A stretch of DNA of 35,400 nucleotides from assembly GCA_002256185.1 (NCBI GenBank), contig NKIT01000024.1, positions 1 through 35,400 of the forward strand, read 5' to 3'. Origin of the DNA: Rhodobacteraceae bacterium PARR1. Lineage in GTDB: Bacteria; Pseudomonadota; Alphaproteobacteria; Rhodobacterales; Rhodobacteraceae. Under the pieces are notes generated by a model. It saw nothing but the letters and a program-made list of their open reading frames with translations. It ran no database searches and was not told the origin of the DNA. Positions 8,645 through 16,910 of the stretch are shown here, one piece after another; position 1 is the first letter of the stretch, and each line of letters starts with the position of its first letter. Made by a program: the position numbers and the translations under genes.

Positions 8645-9654
8645 CCCAAAAGCAAGACCCCCAAACTCTGGCCCAACAAGGCGACACACGCGGCAGCGCG
8701 AAGCTGAGCCGCGACACCATCAGCGCCGCCACGGTGGCTGTGCTGTGCGTGCTGCTGCTTCTCAGCGCGCGATTGGTCAGCCCGGCGCTTGGGTCGTGGA
8801 ACCAAGTTGAAACCGTGCTGGTGCTGGGCTTCTTTCTGGTGGTGCTGTCCTACGGTCAGGGTCTGGTGATCCTGTCGGGGGGCCTTGATCTGTCCTTGCC
8901 CGCCACGATCACGCTGGGCGGCATCCTTGCCACCAGTTGGGTGGGGGCGACCGATCCGGGGGCGTGGTATCTGTTGCCCGTGGTGCTGGCGGTCTGCGGC
9001 TTGGTGGGGCTGGTGTCGGGGATCGGCATCGTCTGGCTGCGCGTGCCGCCCTTCATCATGACCATGGCGATGTCGATCATCGTGGCCTCGGCGCTTTTGG
9101 GCTACACCGATGGCACGCCGCGCGGATCGGCCCCGGATGCGGCAGTCTGGCTGATGAAGTCCACCTTTGCGGGGATGCCCACCCCCGTCAGCGTGCTGAT
9201 CGGGTTCGTGGTGGTGGGCTGGCTGTTCCAAAGCCGGTCGATCTGGGGCCGCTACCTTTACGCCATCGGCACCAATCTGGACGCGGCGTGCATTGCCGGG
9301 GTGCCGGTCGTGGCGATGCAAATCCTGCCTTACGTCATCAGCGCCATCTGCGCGGGCTTCGTCGGCATCGCGCTGGTGGGCTATTCCAGCGGGGCCACGC
9401 TGCGGATGGGGGATGACTACCTGCTGCCCTCCATCGCGTCGGTCGTGATCGGCGGATCGTCTATCCTTGGCGGGCGCGGCACCAATCTTGGCACCGTGGG
9501 CGGCGCGATCCTGCTGACCACGCTGGGCACCATCATTTCCGCCCTTGGCATGGAATTCGGCCTTCGAACGGTCATCGAAGGCTCGATCGTCCTCTTCGCC
9601 CTTCTGCTGCTGCGCGAAGAGCTGTTTCAGAAACTACGCACTGTCTGGCGCTGA
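8641..9654 (+). CDS. Sugar ABC importer permease 2 (RbsC type)
   Basis: A 337-residue inner-membrane permease, paralogous to the previous gene. It has the same family motifs: LSGGLDLSLPATI, YLYAIGTNLDAACIAGV and VIGGSSILGGRGTNLGTVGG. A polar N-terminus of about 25 residues precedes the first membrane segment. It overlaps the upstream permease by four bases (ATGA at 8641-8644) and is followed 46 bases later by the binding-protein gene, so all four genes form one importer operon. Confidence 0.94.
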   Translation: MTQKQDPQTLAQQGDTRGSAKLSRDTISAATVAVLCVLLLLSARLVSPALGSWNQVETVLVLGFFLVVLSYGQGLVILSGGLDLSLPATITLGGILATSWVGATDPGAWYLLPVVLAVCGLVGLVSGIGIVWLRVPPFIMTMAMSIIVASALLGYTDGTPRGSAPDAAVWLMKSTFAGMPTPVSVLIGFVVVGWLFQSRSIWGRYLYAIGTNLDAACIAGVPVVAMQILPYVISAICAGFVGIALVGYSSGATLRMGDDYLLPSIASVVIGGSSILGGRGTNLGTVGGAILLTTLGTIISALGMEFGLRTVIEGSIVLFALLLLREELFQKLRTVWR

Positions 9655-9700
9655 CCGGCGCAACAGGCAGGACATCGGACAATCAGAGGAGGAGACTACC

Positions 9701-10921
9701 GTGAAAGCGAATATTCTTAAGGGTTTGGTCGCATCCACAGCACTTGTGGCCACCGGCCTTGTCGGTCTGACCGCCGCGCATGCGCAGGATGGTGAGAAGT
9801 TCAAGATTTACCTGAGCCTCAGCTATTCGGGCAACGCCTGGCAGTCCGAGGCCGCCAACATCGTCAAGGCGCTGGCCGCAACCCCGCCCTATGACACGCA
9901 GGTCGAACTGATCGAGAATATCTCGGGCACCGATCCGCAGGCGCAAATTTCGGCTTATGAAAGCATGATCGACGACGGGGCCGATGCGATCATCAGCTTC
10001 CCGATCTCGTCCACCGCGCTGAACCGCACCATCCGCCGCGGCTGCGACGAAGGTGTGCTGTTTTTCATGTATGACGGCACCGTGACCGAAGATTGCGCCT
10101 ATAACGTCAGCTTCCTGTCGGCAGGCTTTGGCGAGAATACCGCGCAGGCGCTGGTCAATGAACTGGGCGGCAAGGGCAAAATCTTCCTATCGCGCGGCGT
10201 TCCCGGCAACTCGGTTGACCAACGCCACACCGATGGCGCGATGAGCGTGTTCAACAAGTATCCGGGCATCGAGATCGTGGCCGAATACTATTCCTTCTGG
10301 GATGACCGCACCACGCAGCAGGAAACCGCCAAGGCACTGGCCGCCCATCCGCAAGTGGATGGCGTCTGGGCACAGGCCGGGGAATTCGGCGTGATCCAAG
10401 CGCTGCTGGACGCCAACCGTCCGCTGGTGCCGATGACCGGCGAAAACTCGGCGGGCTTCCGTCGCGCGCTGGCAGACCCGGAAATGCAGGCCAAAGGTCT
10501 GCGCGGCGTGTCCTCGGGTTCGGGTCCGGCGCAGTCGGGCTATGCCTTCAAGCTGGCGATGGAAATCCTGACCGGCCAGCGGGAACTGGAACCGCAGAAC
10601 ATCGAATACCCGCTGCCGTGGGTGCCTGCTGCGGATGTGAAAATCTGTGAAGGCGACAGCTACACCGATGGCTGCAACGTGTTCCCGGAAAGCAAAGTGC
10701 CCTCGTCCTTTGTGAGCGAGGTTTTGAACCCCGTCCTGCTGCCGGAAATCAACGTGGAATCCGCGCTGAACGGCACGCCGGTTCCGGGTGCGACGATCCA
10801 GCCGCTGCCCGCCGATGCGGTCGTGACCGCCAACAACGAGCCGGGCATCAACTGCGATCCCTGCGAGGCTGCGCCCGACATGTACAAGCTGACCAAGGTT
10901 GAAGCGACCGTTCAGCCCTGA
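9701..10921 (+). CDS. Periplasmic sugar-binding protein of the ABC importer (RbsB type)
   Basis: A 406-residue exported substrate-binding protein with a type 1 periplasmic fold. I chose the GTG at 9701 because AGAGGAGGAG (9686-9695) sits at the right distance and the product then begins with a proper signal peptide (KANILKGLVASTALVATGLV, cleavage likely after AHA at residue 28). Mature motifs include LSYSGNAWQSEAANIV, DDGADAIISFP and AHPQVDGVWAQAGEFG. It is longer than simple ribose-binding proteins: the tail carries two Cys pairs (ICEGDSYTDGC and NCDPC) that could form disulfides in the periplasm. The ligand cannot be read from sequence; a four-carbon polyol or acid is inferred from context. 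Confidence 0.93.
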   Translation: MKANILKGLVASTALVATGLVGLTAAHAQDGEKFKIYLSLSYSGNAWQSEAANIVKALAATPPYDTQVELIENISGTDPQAQISAYESMIDDGADAIISFPISSTALNRTIRRGCDEGVLFFMYDGTVTEDCAYNVSFLSAGFGENTAQALVNELGGKGKIFLSRGVPGNSVDQRHTDGAMSVFNKYPGIEIVAEYYSFWDDRTTQQETAKALAAHPQVDGVWAQAGEFGVIQALLDANRPLVPMTGENSAGFRRALADPEMQAKGLRGVSSGSGPAQSGYAFKLAMEILTGQRELEPQNIEYPLPWVPAADVKICEGDSYTDGCNVFPESKVPSSFVSEVLNPVLLPEINVESALNGTPVPGATIQPLPADAVVTANNEPGINCDPCEAAPDMYKLTKVEATVQP

Positions 10922-10933
10922 TCCCTGACGATA

Positions 10934-10967
10934 GGCTGTCCGGTCGCCATTCGGCGGTCGGGCAGCC
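10934..10967 (+). terminator. Hairpin after the binding-protein gene
   Basis: GGCTGTCCGGTCGCC (10934-10948) and GGCGGTCGGGCAGCC (10953-10967) can form a long stem with G-U pairs and a 4-base loop. There is no T-run after it. It may therefore be a partial terminator, or a stabiliser of the transporter mRNA, rather than a strong stop. Confidence 0.45.
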
Positions 10968-10995
10968 GACTTCGTGCGTTGACTTAAAATATCGT

Positions 10996-11014
10996 CTGTC
11001 ACGCTTTATGACAG
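10996..11014. promoter_or_regulatory. Inverted repeat upstream of the lacI-family gene
   Basis: CTGTCA (10996-11001) and TGACAG (11009-11014) form an exact inverted repeat with a 7-base spacer, 41 bases before the LacI-family start. It does not resemble the AACGTT palindromes elsewhere in the cluster. It could be an operator for a different regulator or a chance repeat. Confidence 0.35.
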
Positions 11015-11054
11015 AACAGGATTTGAACGCTTCGCACCGCAGGAGAAAGCCCGA

Positions 11055-12095
11055 GTGACCCACCCCAAGCCCATCTCAAGAACACGCGTGACGGTCAAAG
11101 ACCTTGCTCGGGACTTGGGCATGTCCGTTTCCACCGTGTCGCGCGCCTTTTACCCCGAAGCGGTGATTGCCGCAGACACGCGCAAGGCGGTGCTGGATCA
11201 TGCCGCCAAGATCGGCTACCGGCCCAATCCCTTTGCCCAAAGCCTGATCACCAAAAAGACCAAGATTGCCGGGATGGTTGTCTCTGGCCTGACCAACCCT
11301 TTTTACCCTGAGGTGATGACGCGCCTGACCGCGCTGTTGCAGCAGGCGGGCGTCAATCTGATGCTGGCCGCCGCCGAACAGCCCGAAAAGATCGACGAAG
11401 CGGTCGAACTGCTTTTGACCTATCAGCCCGATCTGATGATCGTGCTGGCCACCAATCTGGATTCCCGTGCCCGCGAGAAATGCGAAGCCGCCGGTGCGCC
11501 GGTGATCTTTTTCAACCGCCTCTCGGCCGATGGGCTGGGCTATGGCGTGTCTTGCGACAATGTCGAAGGCGGGCGCATGGCGGCGGATCATCTGATTGAT
11601 CGCGGCCATCGCAGCCTTGCCTATGTCTCGGCCTTTCCGGGGGCATCGACCAATGTCGAACGCCAGCGCGGCTTTTGCGACCGGGCCGTAGCGCGGGGAT
11701 TGCCGCCGCCGCAGATCATCGATGCGGGCGTGTTCTCTTATGAGGCGGGCTATGCTGCGGGACTGCGTTTGCGTGAGTTGCCGCAGCAACCCGACGGCGT
11801 GCTTTGCGCCAATGACATCGTGGCCATCGGCTTTATCGAGGCCTTGCAGGAAGGGCTGGGGATCAGCGTTCCCGCCGATGTGTCAGTCATCGGTTACGAT
11901 GACATCGCCATGGCGGGATGGCCGTCGCACCGCCTGACCACCGTGGCGCAGCCCTTGGACGAAATGATGGCCGCCACCGTCGCCTTGGCCCGCGAATTGG
12001 CGGCGGAACGGCAGATTCCCCAACGTGTGTTGCGCATTCCCCCCGGACCCTTGGTGGAGCGCCGCACCGTCCGTGACCGAAGGGTGCAGACATGA
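11055..12095 (+). CDS. LacI-family transcriptional regulator
   Basis: A 346-residue repressor-type regulator. The N-terminal helix-turn-helix is clear (VTVKDLARDLGMSVSTVSRA, 12-31), followed by a hinge-region segment (YRPNPFAQSL, 55-64) and a periplasmic-binding-type sensor domain (IAGMVVSGLTNPFYPEV, then NDIVAIGFIEAL and the terminal DVSVIGYDDIAMAGW). The GTG start at 11055 follows AGGAG (11041-11045) with good spacing, and a shorter start would cut the DNA-binding domain. It overlaps the following gene by ATGA. Likely targets are the AACGTT-centred palindromes at 4375-4388 and 6036-6061, with a pathway sugar or sugar acid as inducer (inference). Confidence 0.95.
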   Translation: MTHPKPISRTRVTVKDLARDLGMSVSTVSRAFYPEAVIAADTRKAVLDHAAKIGYRPNPFAQSLITKKTKIAGMVVSGLTNPFYPEVMTRLTALLQQAGVNLMLAAAEQPEKIDEAVELLLTYQPDLMIVLATNLDSRAREKCEAAGAPVIFFNRLSADGLGYGVSCDNVEGGRMAADHLIDRGHRSLAYVSAFPGASTNVERQRGFCDRAVARGLPPPQIIDAGVFSYEAGYAAGLRLRELPQQPDGVLCANDIVAIGFIEALQEGLGISVPADVSVIGYDDIAMAGWPSHRLTTVAQPLDEMMAATVALARELAAERQIPQRVLRIPPGPLVERRTVRDRRVQT

Positions 12096-12640
12096 CCGAA
12101 CCGGATCTCTTCACCCGCCTTGCCGCCACCCACAAACCCGATTGCCTGCTGTCGCTTGACGGTCCCTTGCCGCAGGCGGTGCCCAACCCGGATGAATTGT
12201 CGCGCACCTTGGGGTCTGACACCGTCGCCCGCTATGCCCAGGACTGCCGCCCGATCTACGAAGACCTGCGCCGTGTGATTGGCCAGCTTTCGGGGCTTTT
12301 GATCCTTGCGCGCCTGACCGCGAAATCCGACATCGCCGACCTGCCCGAAGCCGCGCAATGCCGCGCCCGCTGGGTTGAGGCCGGGCAACGGCTGGGCTGT
12401 CTGAACGCCCCCGCCGCTGTGCAGGGCCACAAGGCGCAACTGGACAGCGCCCACAGCTTTTGCGGCCAAATCCTTGCCCAAGTGCCGCAGTTGCGCCGCG
12501 GGCCAGAGGCCGAGACGCAGTTCGACCGTATGACCGTGCAGATCAAGCGCGCCTATGCCCATCTTGAGGCCGCAAGCGCCCCCAAGGCCGGATTGCAGAT
12601 GGTGGATTTCACCCACGCCTGTTGTGCCTGCACGCATTGA
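12092..12640 (+). CDS. Unknown 182-residue protein with a Cys-rich tail
   Basis: I do not recognise this family. The start overlaps the lacI-family stop (ATGA, 12092-12095), which supports real, coupled translation. The protein has no signal peptide and no membrane segment, and looks mostly helical. It contains eight cysteines: 18, 52, 90, 103, 124 and a terminal cluster at 177, 178 and 180 in the end sequence THACCACTH. That tail, flanked by His, could bind a metal or serve in redox chemistry, but this is only suggested by composition. It sits between the regulator and the metallo-hydrolase, 36 bases before the latter, so it probably belongs to the same catabolic unit. Confidence 0.8.
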   Translation: MTEPDLFTRLAATHKPDCLLSLDGPLPQAVPNPDELSRTLGSDTVARYAQDCRPIYEDLRRVIGQLSGLLILARLTAKSDIADLPEAAQCRARWVEAGQRLGCLNAPAAVQGHKAQLDSAHSFCGQILAQVPQLRRGPEAETQFDRMTVQIKRAYAHLEAASAPKAGLQMVDFTHACCACTH

Positions 12641-12676
12641 ACAGGTGACCGACAACGACACGACAGGGAGGACAAC

Positions 12677-13564
12677 ATGGCCGACTATTCGATCTGGGTG
12701 CTGGAATACTGCTACGTCAGCAAATACCACAAAAGCGGCGTGCTTTATGGTGCGCATAATCAGGGCTATGTGAAGCTGCCCTATTGCTATGTGGTCATCA
12801 AGGGCCGCGATCATGTGGCGATGGTCGATGTCGGCTATAACGACAAGGCCTATGGCAAGGTACTGGGCGACCGCTTCGGCGTTGAAAACTGGCGCGATCC
12901 CAAGGTGGTGCTGGCCGAAGTCGGCCTGACCCCGGATGACGTGGACACCTGCTTTATCAGCCACGCCCACTTTGACCACTTCGGCAATGTCGAGGATTTC
13001 CCGAAAGCGAAGTTCTACATTCAGGAACGCGAGATTTCCAAATGGGTCTGGGCGATGTCGCTGCCTGACCGCATGCGCTGGATGATGGTCGCGGTCGATC
13101 CCGGTGACATCGTGCGCGGTGTGGGTCTTGCCGCCGAAAAACGCTTGGTCACCGTTGATGGCGCGATGGAGGATGTGCTGCCCGGTATCGACCTGCACTC
13201 TGCACCCGACAGCCACACTTGGGGGTCGATGTGGGTGACCGTCCGCAATGATGGTCAAAAGCAATCGCAAGACACATGGGTTATGGCGGGCGATCTGGTT
13301 TACCAGTTCGACAACCTCAAAAGCTCTGGCGCGGTGGTGGATGTGGACACGATGTATACCCCCGTCGGCCTTGCCGTGGGCAGCCAGACCAACCTGATCC
13401 TTGCGACCGAAGAGATGATGTCGCAGGTCGGCTATGAGGCGCGGCGCGTGATCCCGATCCACGAAGAGGGCCTGCGCGATGCCTTCCCGTCGCGCATCAC
13501 CAAGGACGGCTTGCGCATCACCGAAATCTGCCTTGCGGATGGCGAAAAGTCGAAGGTGGCGTGA
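12677..13564 (+). CDS. Metallo-beta-lactamase-fold hydrolase (lactonase-like)
   Basis: A 295-residue cytoplasmic enzyme of the AHL-lactonase-like branch of the metallo-beta-lactamase superfamily. The dinuclear metal site can be followed in full: HAHFDH (His96, His98, Asp100, His101), His180 in DSHTWGSM, Asp206 in AGDLVYQ and His262 in PIHEEG. AGGGAGGA (12665-12672) precedes the ATG. In this context I infer hydrolysis of a sugar-acid lactone, such as a tetronolactone, rather than quorum-signal degradation; no AHL synthase or LuxR-type gene is nearby. Its stop overlaps the next start by one base (TGATG), so it is cotranslated with the dehydrogenase. Confidence 0.88.
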   Translation: MADYSIWVLEYCYVSKYHKSGVLYGAHNQGYVKLPYCYVVIKGRDHVAMVDVGYNDKAYGKVLGDRFGVENWRDPKVVLAEVGLTPDDVDTCFISHAHFDHFGNVEDFPKAKFYIQEREISKWVWAMSLPDRMRWMMVAVDPGDIVRGVGLAAEKRLVTVDGAMEDVLPGIDLHSAPDSHTWGSMWVTVRNDGQKQSQDTWVMAGDLVYQFDNLKSSGAVVDVDTMYTPVGLAVGSQTNLILATEEMMSQVGYEARRVIPIHEEGLRDAFPSRITKDGLRITEICLADGEKSKVA

Positions 13565-14505
13565 TGGCGGACCCGCGTCCAGTCGGGGTGATCGGCGCAG
13601 GGCTTGTCGGCTCTGGCTGGGCGCTGGTCTTTGCGCGGGCAGGCTATCCCGTGCGCGTCTATGATCCCTTGCCCGAGGTGCGGGCGCGCGTCCTGCCTTG
13701 GGCGCGGCAAAGCCTTGCTGACCTGCAAACAGCGGGATTGGTGGGGGAGGCTGACGCGATCCTGTCGCGGATCACGCTTTGTGACACGGTGCAAGCGGCG
13801 GTGGCGGGTGCATTCTACGTGCAGGAATCCGTCTTTGAAACCGTGGCGGCCAAGACAGAGGCCAGCCTTGCCATCGACGCGGTGATGGATGCCGATGCGG
13901 TGGTGGGGTCGTCCTCATCGGGCATCCCGGCGTCAAAATTCACCGAAACCTGTGCCCATCGCGCGCGGTTTCTGGTGGTTCATCCGGTGAACCCGCCGCA
14001 TCTGGTGCCAGTGGTCGAACTGGTGCCCGCGCCATGGACCGCGCCCGATGCGGTCGATCTGGCGGCGGATTTGATGCGTCAGGTGGAACAGGTGCCCGTG
14101 CGCCTAACGCGCGAGATTGATGGTTTTGTGCTGAATCGTCTGCAAGGTGTCCTGCTGAATGAGGCTTGGGCGCTGTATCAGGACGGCATCGCCAGTCTTG
14201 CCGATATCGACGCCACGATTGCCCATGGTCTGGGCCTTCGGTGGGCCTTCATGGGGCCGTTTGAAACCATTGATCTGAACGCGCCGGGCGGGATCGAGGA
14301 TTACGCCGCACGGTTGCGCGGGCTTTATGCGGGCATGGTGCGCCACCCCGCGCCGGGGCCTTGGCCCGATGCGGTGATTGCGGCGGCCACAGCGGAACGC
14401 CGCGCCGCGCTGCCTGCGGCCGATCTGACCCAGCGGCGGGCGTGGCGGGACGGGATTTTGGGCCGCCTGATCGCCTTCAAGAAACAGAACCGACTGTCCG
14501 GTTGA
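13564..14505 (+). CDS. Lambda-crystallin-type 3-hydroxyacid dehydrogenase
   Basis: A 313-residue NAD-dependent protein of the 3-hydroxyacyl-CoA dehydrogenase superfamily. It has Rossmann motif GAGLVGSG (11-18), Glu88 in QESVFE, the serine stretch SSSSG (116-120) and the catalytic block VHPVNPPHLVPVVELV with His140 and Glu152. The HPVNPP...VPVVELVP form is typical of L-gulonate 3-dehydrogenase and carnitine dehydrogenase relatives, which oxidise C3 of free acids rather than CoA esters. A tetronate or related aldonate is the likely substrate, giving a 3-oxo acid that OtnK could phosphorylate (inference). I prefer the ATG at 13564 over the GTG at 13561. Confidence 0.88.
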   Translation: MADPRPVGVIGAGLVGSGWALVFARAGYPVRVYDPLPEVRARVLPWARQSLADLQTAGLVGEADAILSRITLCDTVQAAVAGAFYVQESVFETVAAKTEASLAIDAVMDADAVVGSSSSGIPASKFTETCAHRARFLVVHPVNPPHLVPVVELVPAPWTAPDAVDLAADLMRQVEQVPVRLTREIDGFVLNRLQGVLLNEAWALYQDGIASLADIDATIAHGLGLRWAFMGPFETIDLNAPGGIEDYAARLRGLYAGMVRHPAPGPWPDAVIAAATAERRAALPAADLTQRRAWRDGILGRLIAFKKQNRLSG

Positions 14506-14558
14506 CGGTGGCGTGACCCGCTGCCCCTCGCCGATTCCAGACTTGAGAGGAACTCAGA

Positions 14559-15869
14559 ATGTCCGTCACCCACCTCAAACGCGGCAAGCCGGATGCCGCC
14601 CGGTCCGAAGATGATGCTGCCGTCCGCGCCTCGGTAGAGTCGATCCTGCGCGACATCGAAACGCGGGGCGATGATGCGGTGCGCGATCTGTCCGCGAAAT
14701 TCGACAATTACGCGCCGCCCGCCTTTCGCCTGACCGAGGACGAGGTTGAGGCGTTGATGAACCGCGTTGCCCCCCGCGACATGGAGGACATCAAGTTCGC
14801 CCAAGCGCAGGTGCGCAACTTCGCGCAGGCGCAGCGCAATTCGATGCAGGACATCGAGGTGGAAACCCTGCCCGGTGTGATCCTTGGCCATCGCAACATC
14901 CCCGTTCAATCGGTGGGCTGCTATGTGCCGGGGGGCAAATTCCCGATGGTGGCATCGGCGCATATGTCGGTGGCCACAGCCTCGGTCGCGGGTGTGCCAC
15001 GCATCATCGCCGCGACCCCGCCGTTCAAGGGCGAACCGAACCCGGCGGTGATCGCCGCCATCAAACTGGGCGGCGCGCATGAGATTTACGTGATGGGCGG
15101 CATTCAGGCCATCGGCGCGATGGCGCTGGGAACCCAGACGATCAAGGCGGTCGACATGCTCGTCGGTCCCGGCAACGCCTTTGTGGCCGAGGCCAAGCGG
15201 CAGTTGTTCGGGCGTGTCGGCATTGACCTCTTTGCTGGTCCGACCGAGACGATGGTGATCGCCGATGACACGGTGGACGCCGAACTTTGCGCGACGGATT
15301 TGCTGGGGCAGGCAGAGCACGGCTACAACTCTCCCGCTGTCTTGCTGACCACCAGCCACAAGCTGGCCGTCGCCACGATGGCCGAGGTGGCGCGCCTTTT
15401 GACCATCCTGCCCACCGCCGATACCGCCCGCAAAAGCTGGGAGGATTACGGCGAGGTGATCGTCTGCGACACCCATGACGAAATGCTGGCCGTGGCCAAT
15501 GACATCGCGTCCGAACATGTGCAGGTCATGACCGACCGAGACGACTGGTATCTGGAACACATGCACAGCTACGGCGCGCTGTTCTTGGGGGCGCGGACCA
15601 ATGTGGCAAATGGCGACAAGGTGATCGGCACCAACCACACATTGCCCACCAAAAAGGCCGGGCGCTATACGGGCGGGCTTTGGGTTGGCAAATTCCTGAA
15701 AACCCACAGCTATCAGCGCATTCTGACCGATGAGGCGGCGGCGATGATCGGGGCGGCGGGGTCGCGTCTTTGCATGCTCGAAGGCTTCGTGGGCCATGCC
15801 GAACAATGCAACGTCCGGGTGCGCCGCTACGGGGGGCGCAACATCCCCTATGGCACAGCGGCAGAGTGA
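14559..15869 (+). CDS. HisD-family alcohol dehydrogenase (HpsN-like)
   Basis: A 436-residue zinc- and NAD-dependent protein homologous to histidinol dehydrogenase. The zinc ligands are kept (Gln251 and His254 in LLGQAEHGY, Asp353 in [10 protein letters not shown], His413 in VGHAEQC), as is the catalytic Glu319-His320 pair (ASEHVQV). The family oxidises a primary alcohol to an acid in two steps. Its catabolic setting and the HpsN-like ends ([24 protein letters not shown]) argue against histidine biosynthesis. HpsN itself oxidises dihydroxypropanesulfonate, but no sulfolactate or sulfite genes are here. A polyol or hydroxy-aldehyde feeding the tetronate route is therefore my inference. GAGAGGAA precedes the start. 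It ends 6 bases from the convergent dtnK stop. Confidence 0.86.
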   Translation: MSVTHLKRGKPDAARSEDDAAVRASVESILRDIETRGDDAVRDLSAKFDNYAPPAFRLTEDEVEALMNRVAPRDMEDIKFAQAQVRNFAQAQRNSMQDIEVETLPGVILGHRNIPVQSVGCYVPGGKFPMVASAHMSVATASVAGVPRIIAATPPFKGEPNPAVIAAIKLGGAHEIYVMGGIQAIGAMALGTQTIKAVDMLVGPGNAFVAEAKRQLFGRVGIDLFAGPTETMVIADDTVDAELCATDLLGQAEHGYNSPAVLLTTSHKLAVATMAEVARLLTILPTADTARKSWEDYGEVIVCDTHDEMLAVANDIASEHVQVMTDRDDWYLEHMHSYGALFLGARTNVANGDKVIGTNHTLPTKKAGRYTGGLWVGKFLKTHSYQRILTDEAAAMIGAAGSRLCMLEGFVGHAEQCNVRVRRYGGRNIPYGTAAE

Positions 15870-15875
15870 CCGCCC

Positions 15876-16910
15876 TTAGCCACGGATAAAGCGGCACAGC
15901 GCCTCCGGGGGGCCGAACCCCCCGGATTTGCTGATGATCCGCGCGCCGTCCAACCGGCCGCCGATGATCCGCGACAGGGGCAGACCGGGGGCCACCTCCC
16001 CCAGACAAACCAGCCCTGTGGCTGCGGTGACCCGAAGCAGCAGCGCCAGACAGTCACCCCCCGTGATCAGCAGCGCGCTGCCATCCTGCGGGGGCATCAG
16101 GCGCGACAGGCTGGCCCTCAGCGCCGCGCGTGTGTTCTGCGCGTCGGGGCTGGCGGGAACCGGGTCCAGCAGCAGCGGCGCGTGGCCTTGGGGGTGTATG
16201 GTTCCATTGGACGGTGCAGGTTGGGTCAAGGCGGCCAAGGCAAATGCCTGCGCCCGCGTGGCCGGATGGCTGGTGCCAAGGATGAACAGCCCGACAGGTG
16301 GCGCGGGCAGAGGTGTGACAGGCGGGGCCAGCGCACGGGCCAAGCCGCCACTACCGGCCCAAAGCGTGTTGGGATCGCCCAGATAGGGGCGCACACCCTC
16401 GCGCAGATCGTCCGGCGTTTCGGCGTCAAACACCACCACGTCCAGTCCCAGCGCATCGCCAAACCCGTCGCGCACAGGCCCCGGCCAAGCTGCCTGCCAC
16501 GCGCCATTCGCCCCGCGCATCAGGGCGTGCCCATCGCGCAGGATACGGCCCATGTCGGGAAAGGCGGGGGTAAAGACGCAGCGCCGAAACCCGCCCGCCT
16601 GCGCCAGTGCGAGCGTTTCCGCAAAGGGATGGCCGCGCAGGACAGAGTCGATCTTTTTGAACCACAGACCCGCTCCCCACAGACCCGCGCCCGCCAGCCC
16701 TGCGCCCAGTGCTGCATGGGCGGCGCGCACATGCTGTTCTGCCGCAGCCTTTGGCAGGTCACGGCTTTCGGTGCTGTGGGTCAGGCTGGCCTGCAAAGGC
16801 ACTGCCGCCAAGTCCAGCACCAGATGCACCGGCGCGTCGGGCGTGGCAAAAGGCGCCGCCGCGTCCAGCGCCCCGGTCAGGTCATCGGCAATCAGGCGCA
16901 GGACGGTCAT
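15876..16910 (-). CDS. dtnK: D-threonate 4-kinase-like, DUF1537 family
   Basis: A 344-residue member of the four-carbon acid sugar kinase family and the second such gene in the window. The N-terminal domain begins MTVLRLIADDLTGALDAAAPF and contains KKIDSVLRGHPFAE, the motif form seen in threonate/erythronate kinases. The C-terminal domain has ITGGDCLALLL and IISKSGGFGPPE. It is shorter than the OtnK-like protein (433), mainly in the linker and C-terminal half. I set the start at 16910, where it overlaps the deoR-like stop by ATGA; the frame is open further but the extra residues are not family-like. With PdxA2, transcribed divergently from deoR, it forms the known D-threonate route to dihydroxyacetone phosphate. 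Confidence 0.85.
   Translation of the reverse strand: MTVLRLIADDLTGALDAAAPFATPDAPVHLVLDLAAVPLQASLTHSTESRDLPKAAAEQHVRAAHAALGAGLAGAGLWGAGLWFKKIDSVLRGHPFAETLALAQAGGFRRCVFTPAFPDMGRILRDGHALMRGANGAWQAAWPGPVRDGFGDALGLDVVVFDAETPDDLREGVRPYLGDPNTLWAGSGGLARALAPPVTPLPAPPVGLFILGTSHPATRAQAFALAALTQPAPSNGTIHPQGHAPLLLDPVPASPDAQNTRAALRASLSRLMPPQDGSALLITGGDCLALLLRVTAATGLVCLGEVAPGLPLSRIIGGRLDGARIISKSGGFGPPEALCRFIRG

Noticed and set aside
14559-15869. Histidine biosynthesis gene hisD
   Set aside because: The fold and active site match, but the context is catabolic, no other his genes are nearby and the termini look like HpsN-type proteins.
15834-15875. Terminator between the convergent HisD-like and dtnK genes
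   Set aside because: Only 6 bases separate the stop codons and I see no hairpin followed by a T-run in either direction.
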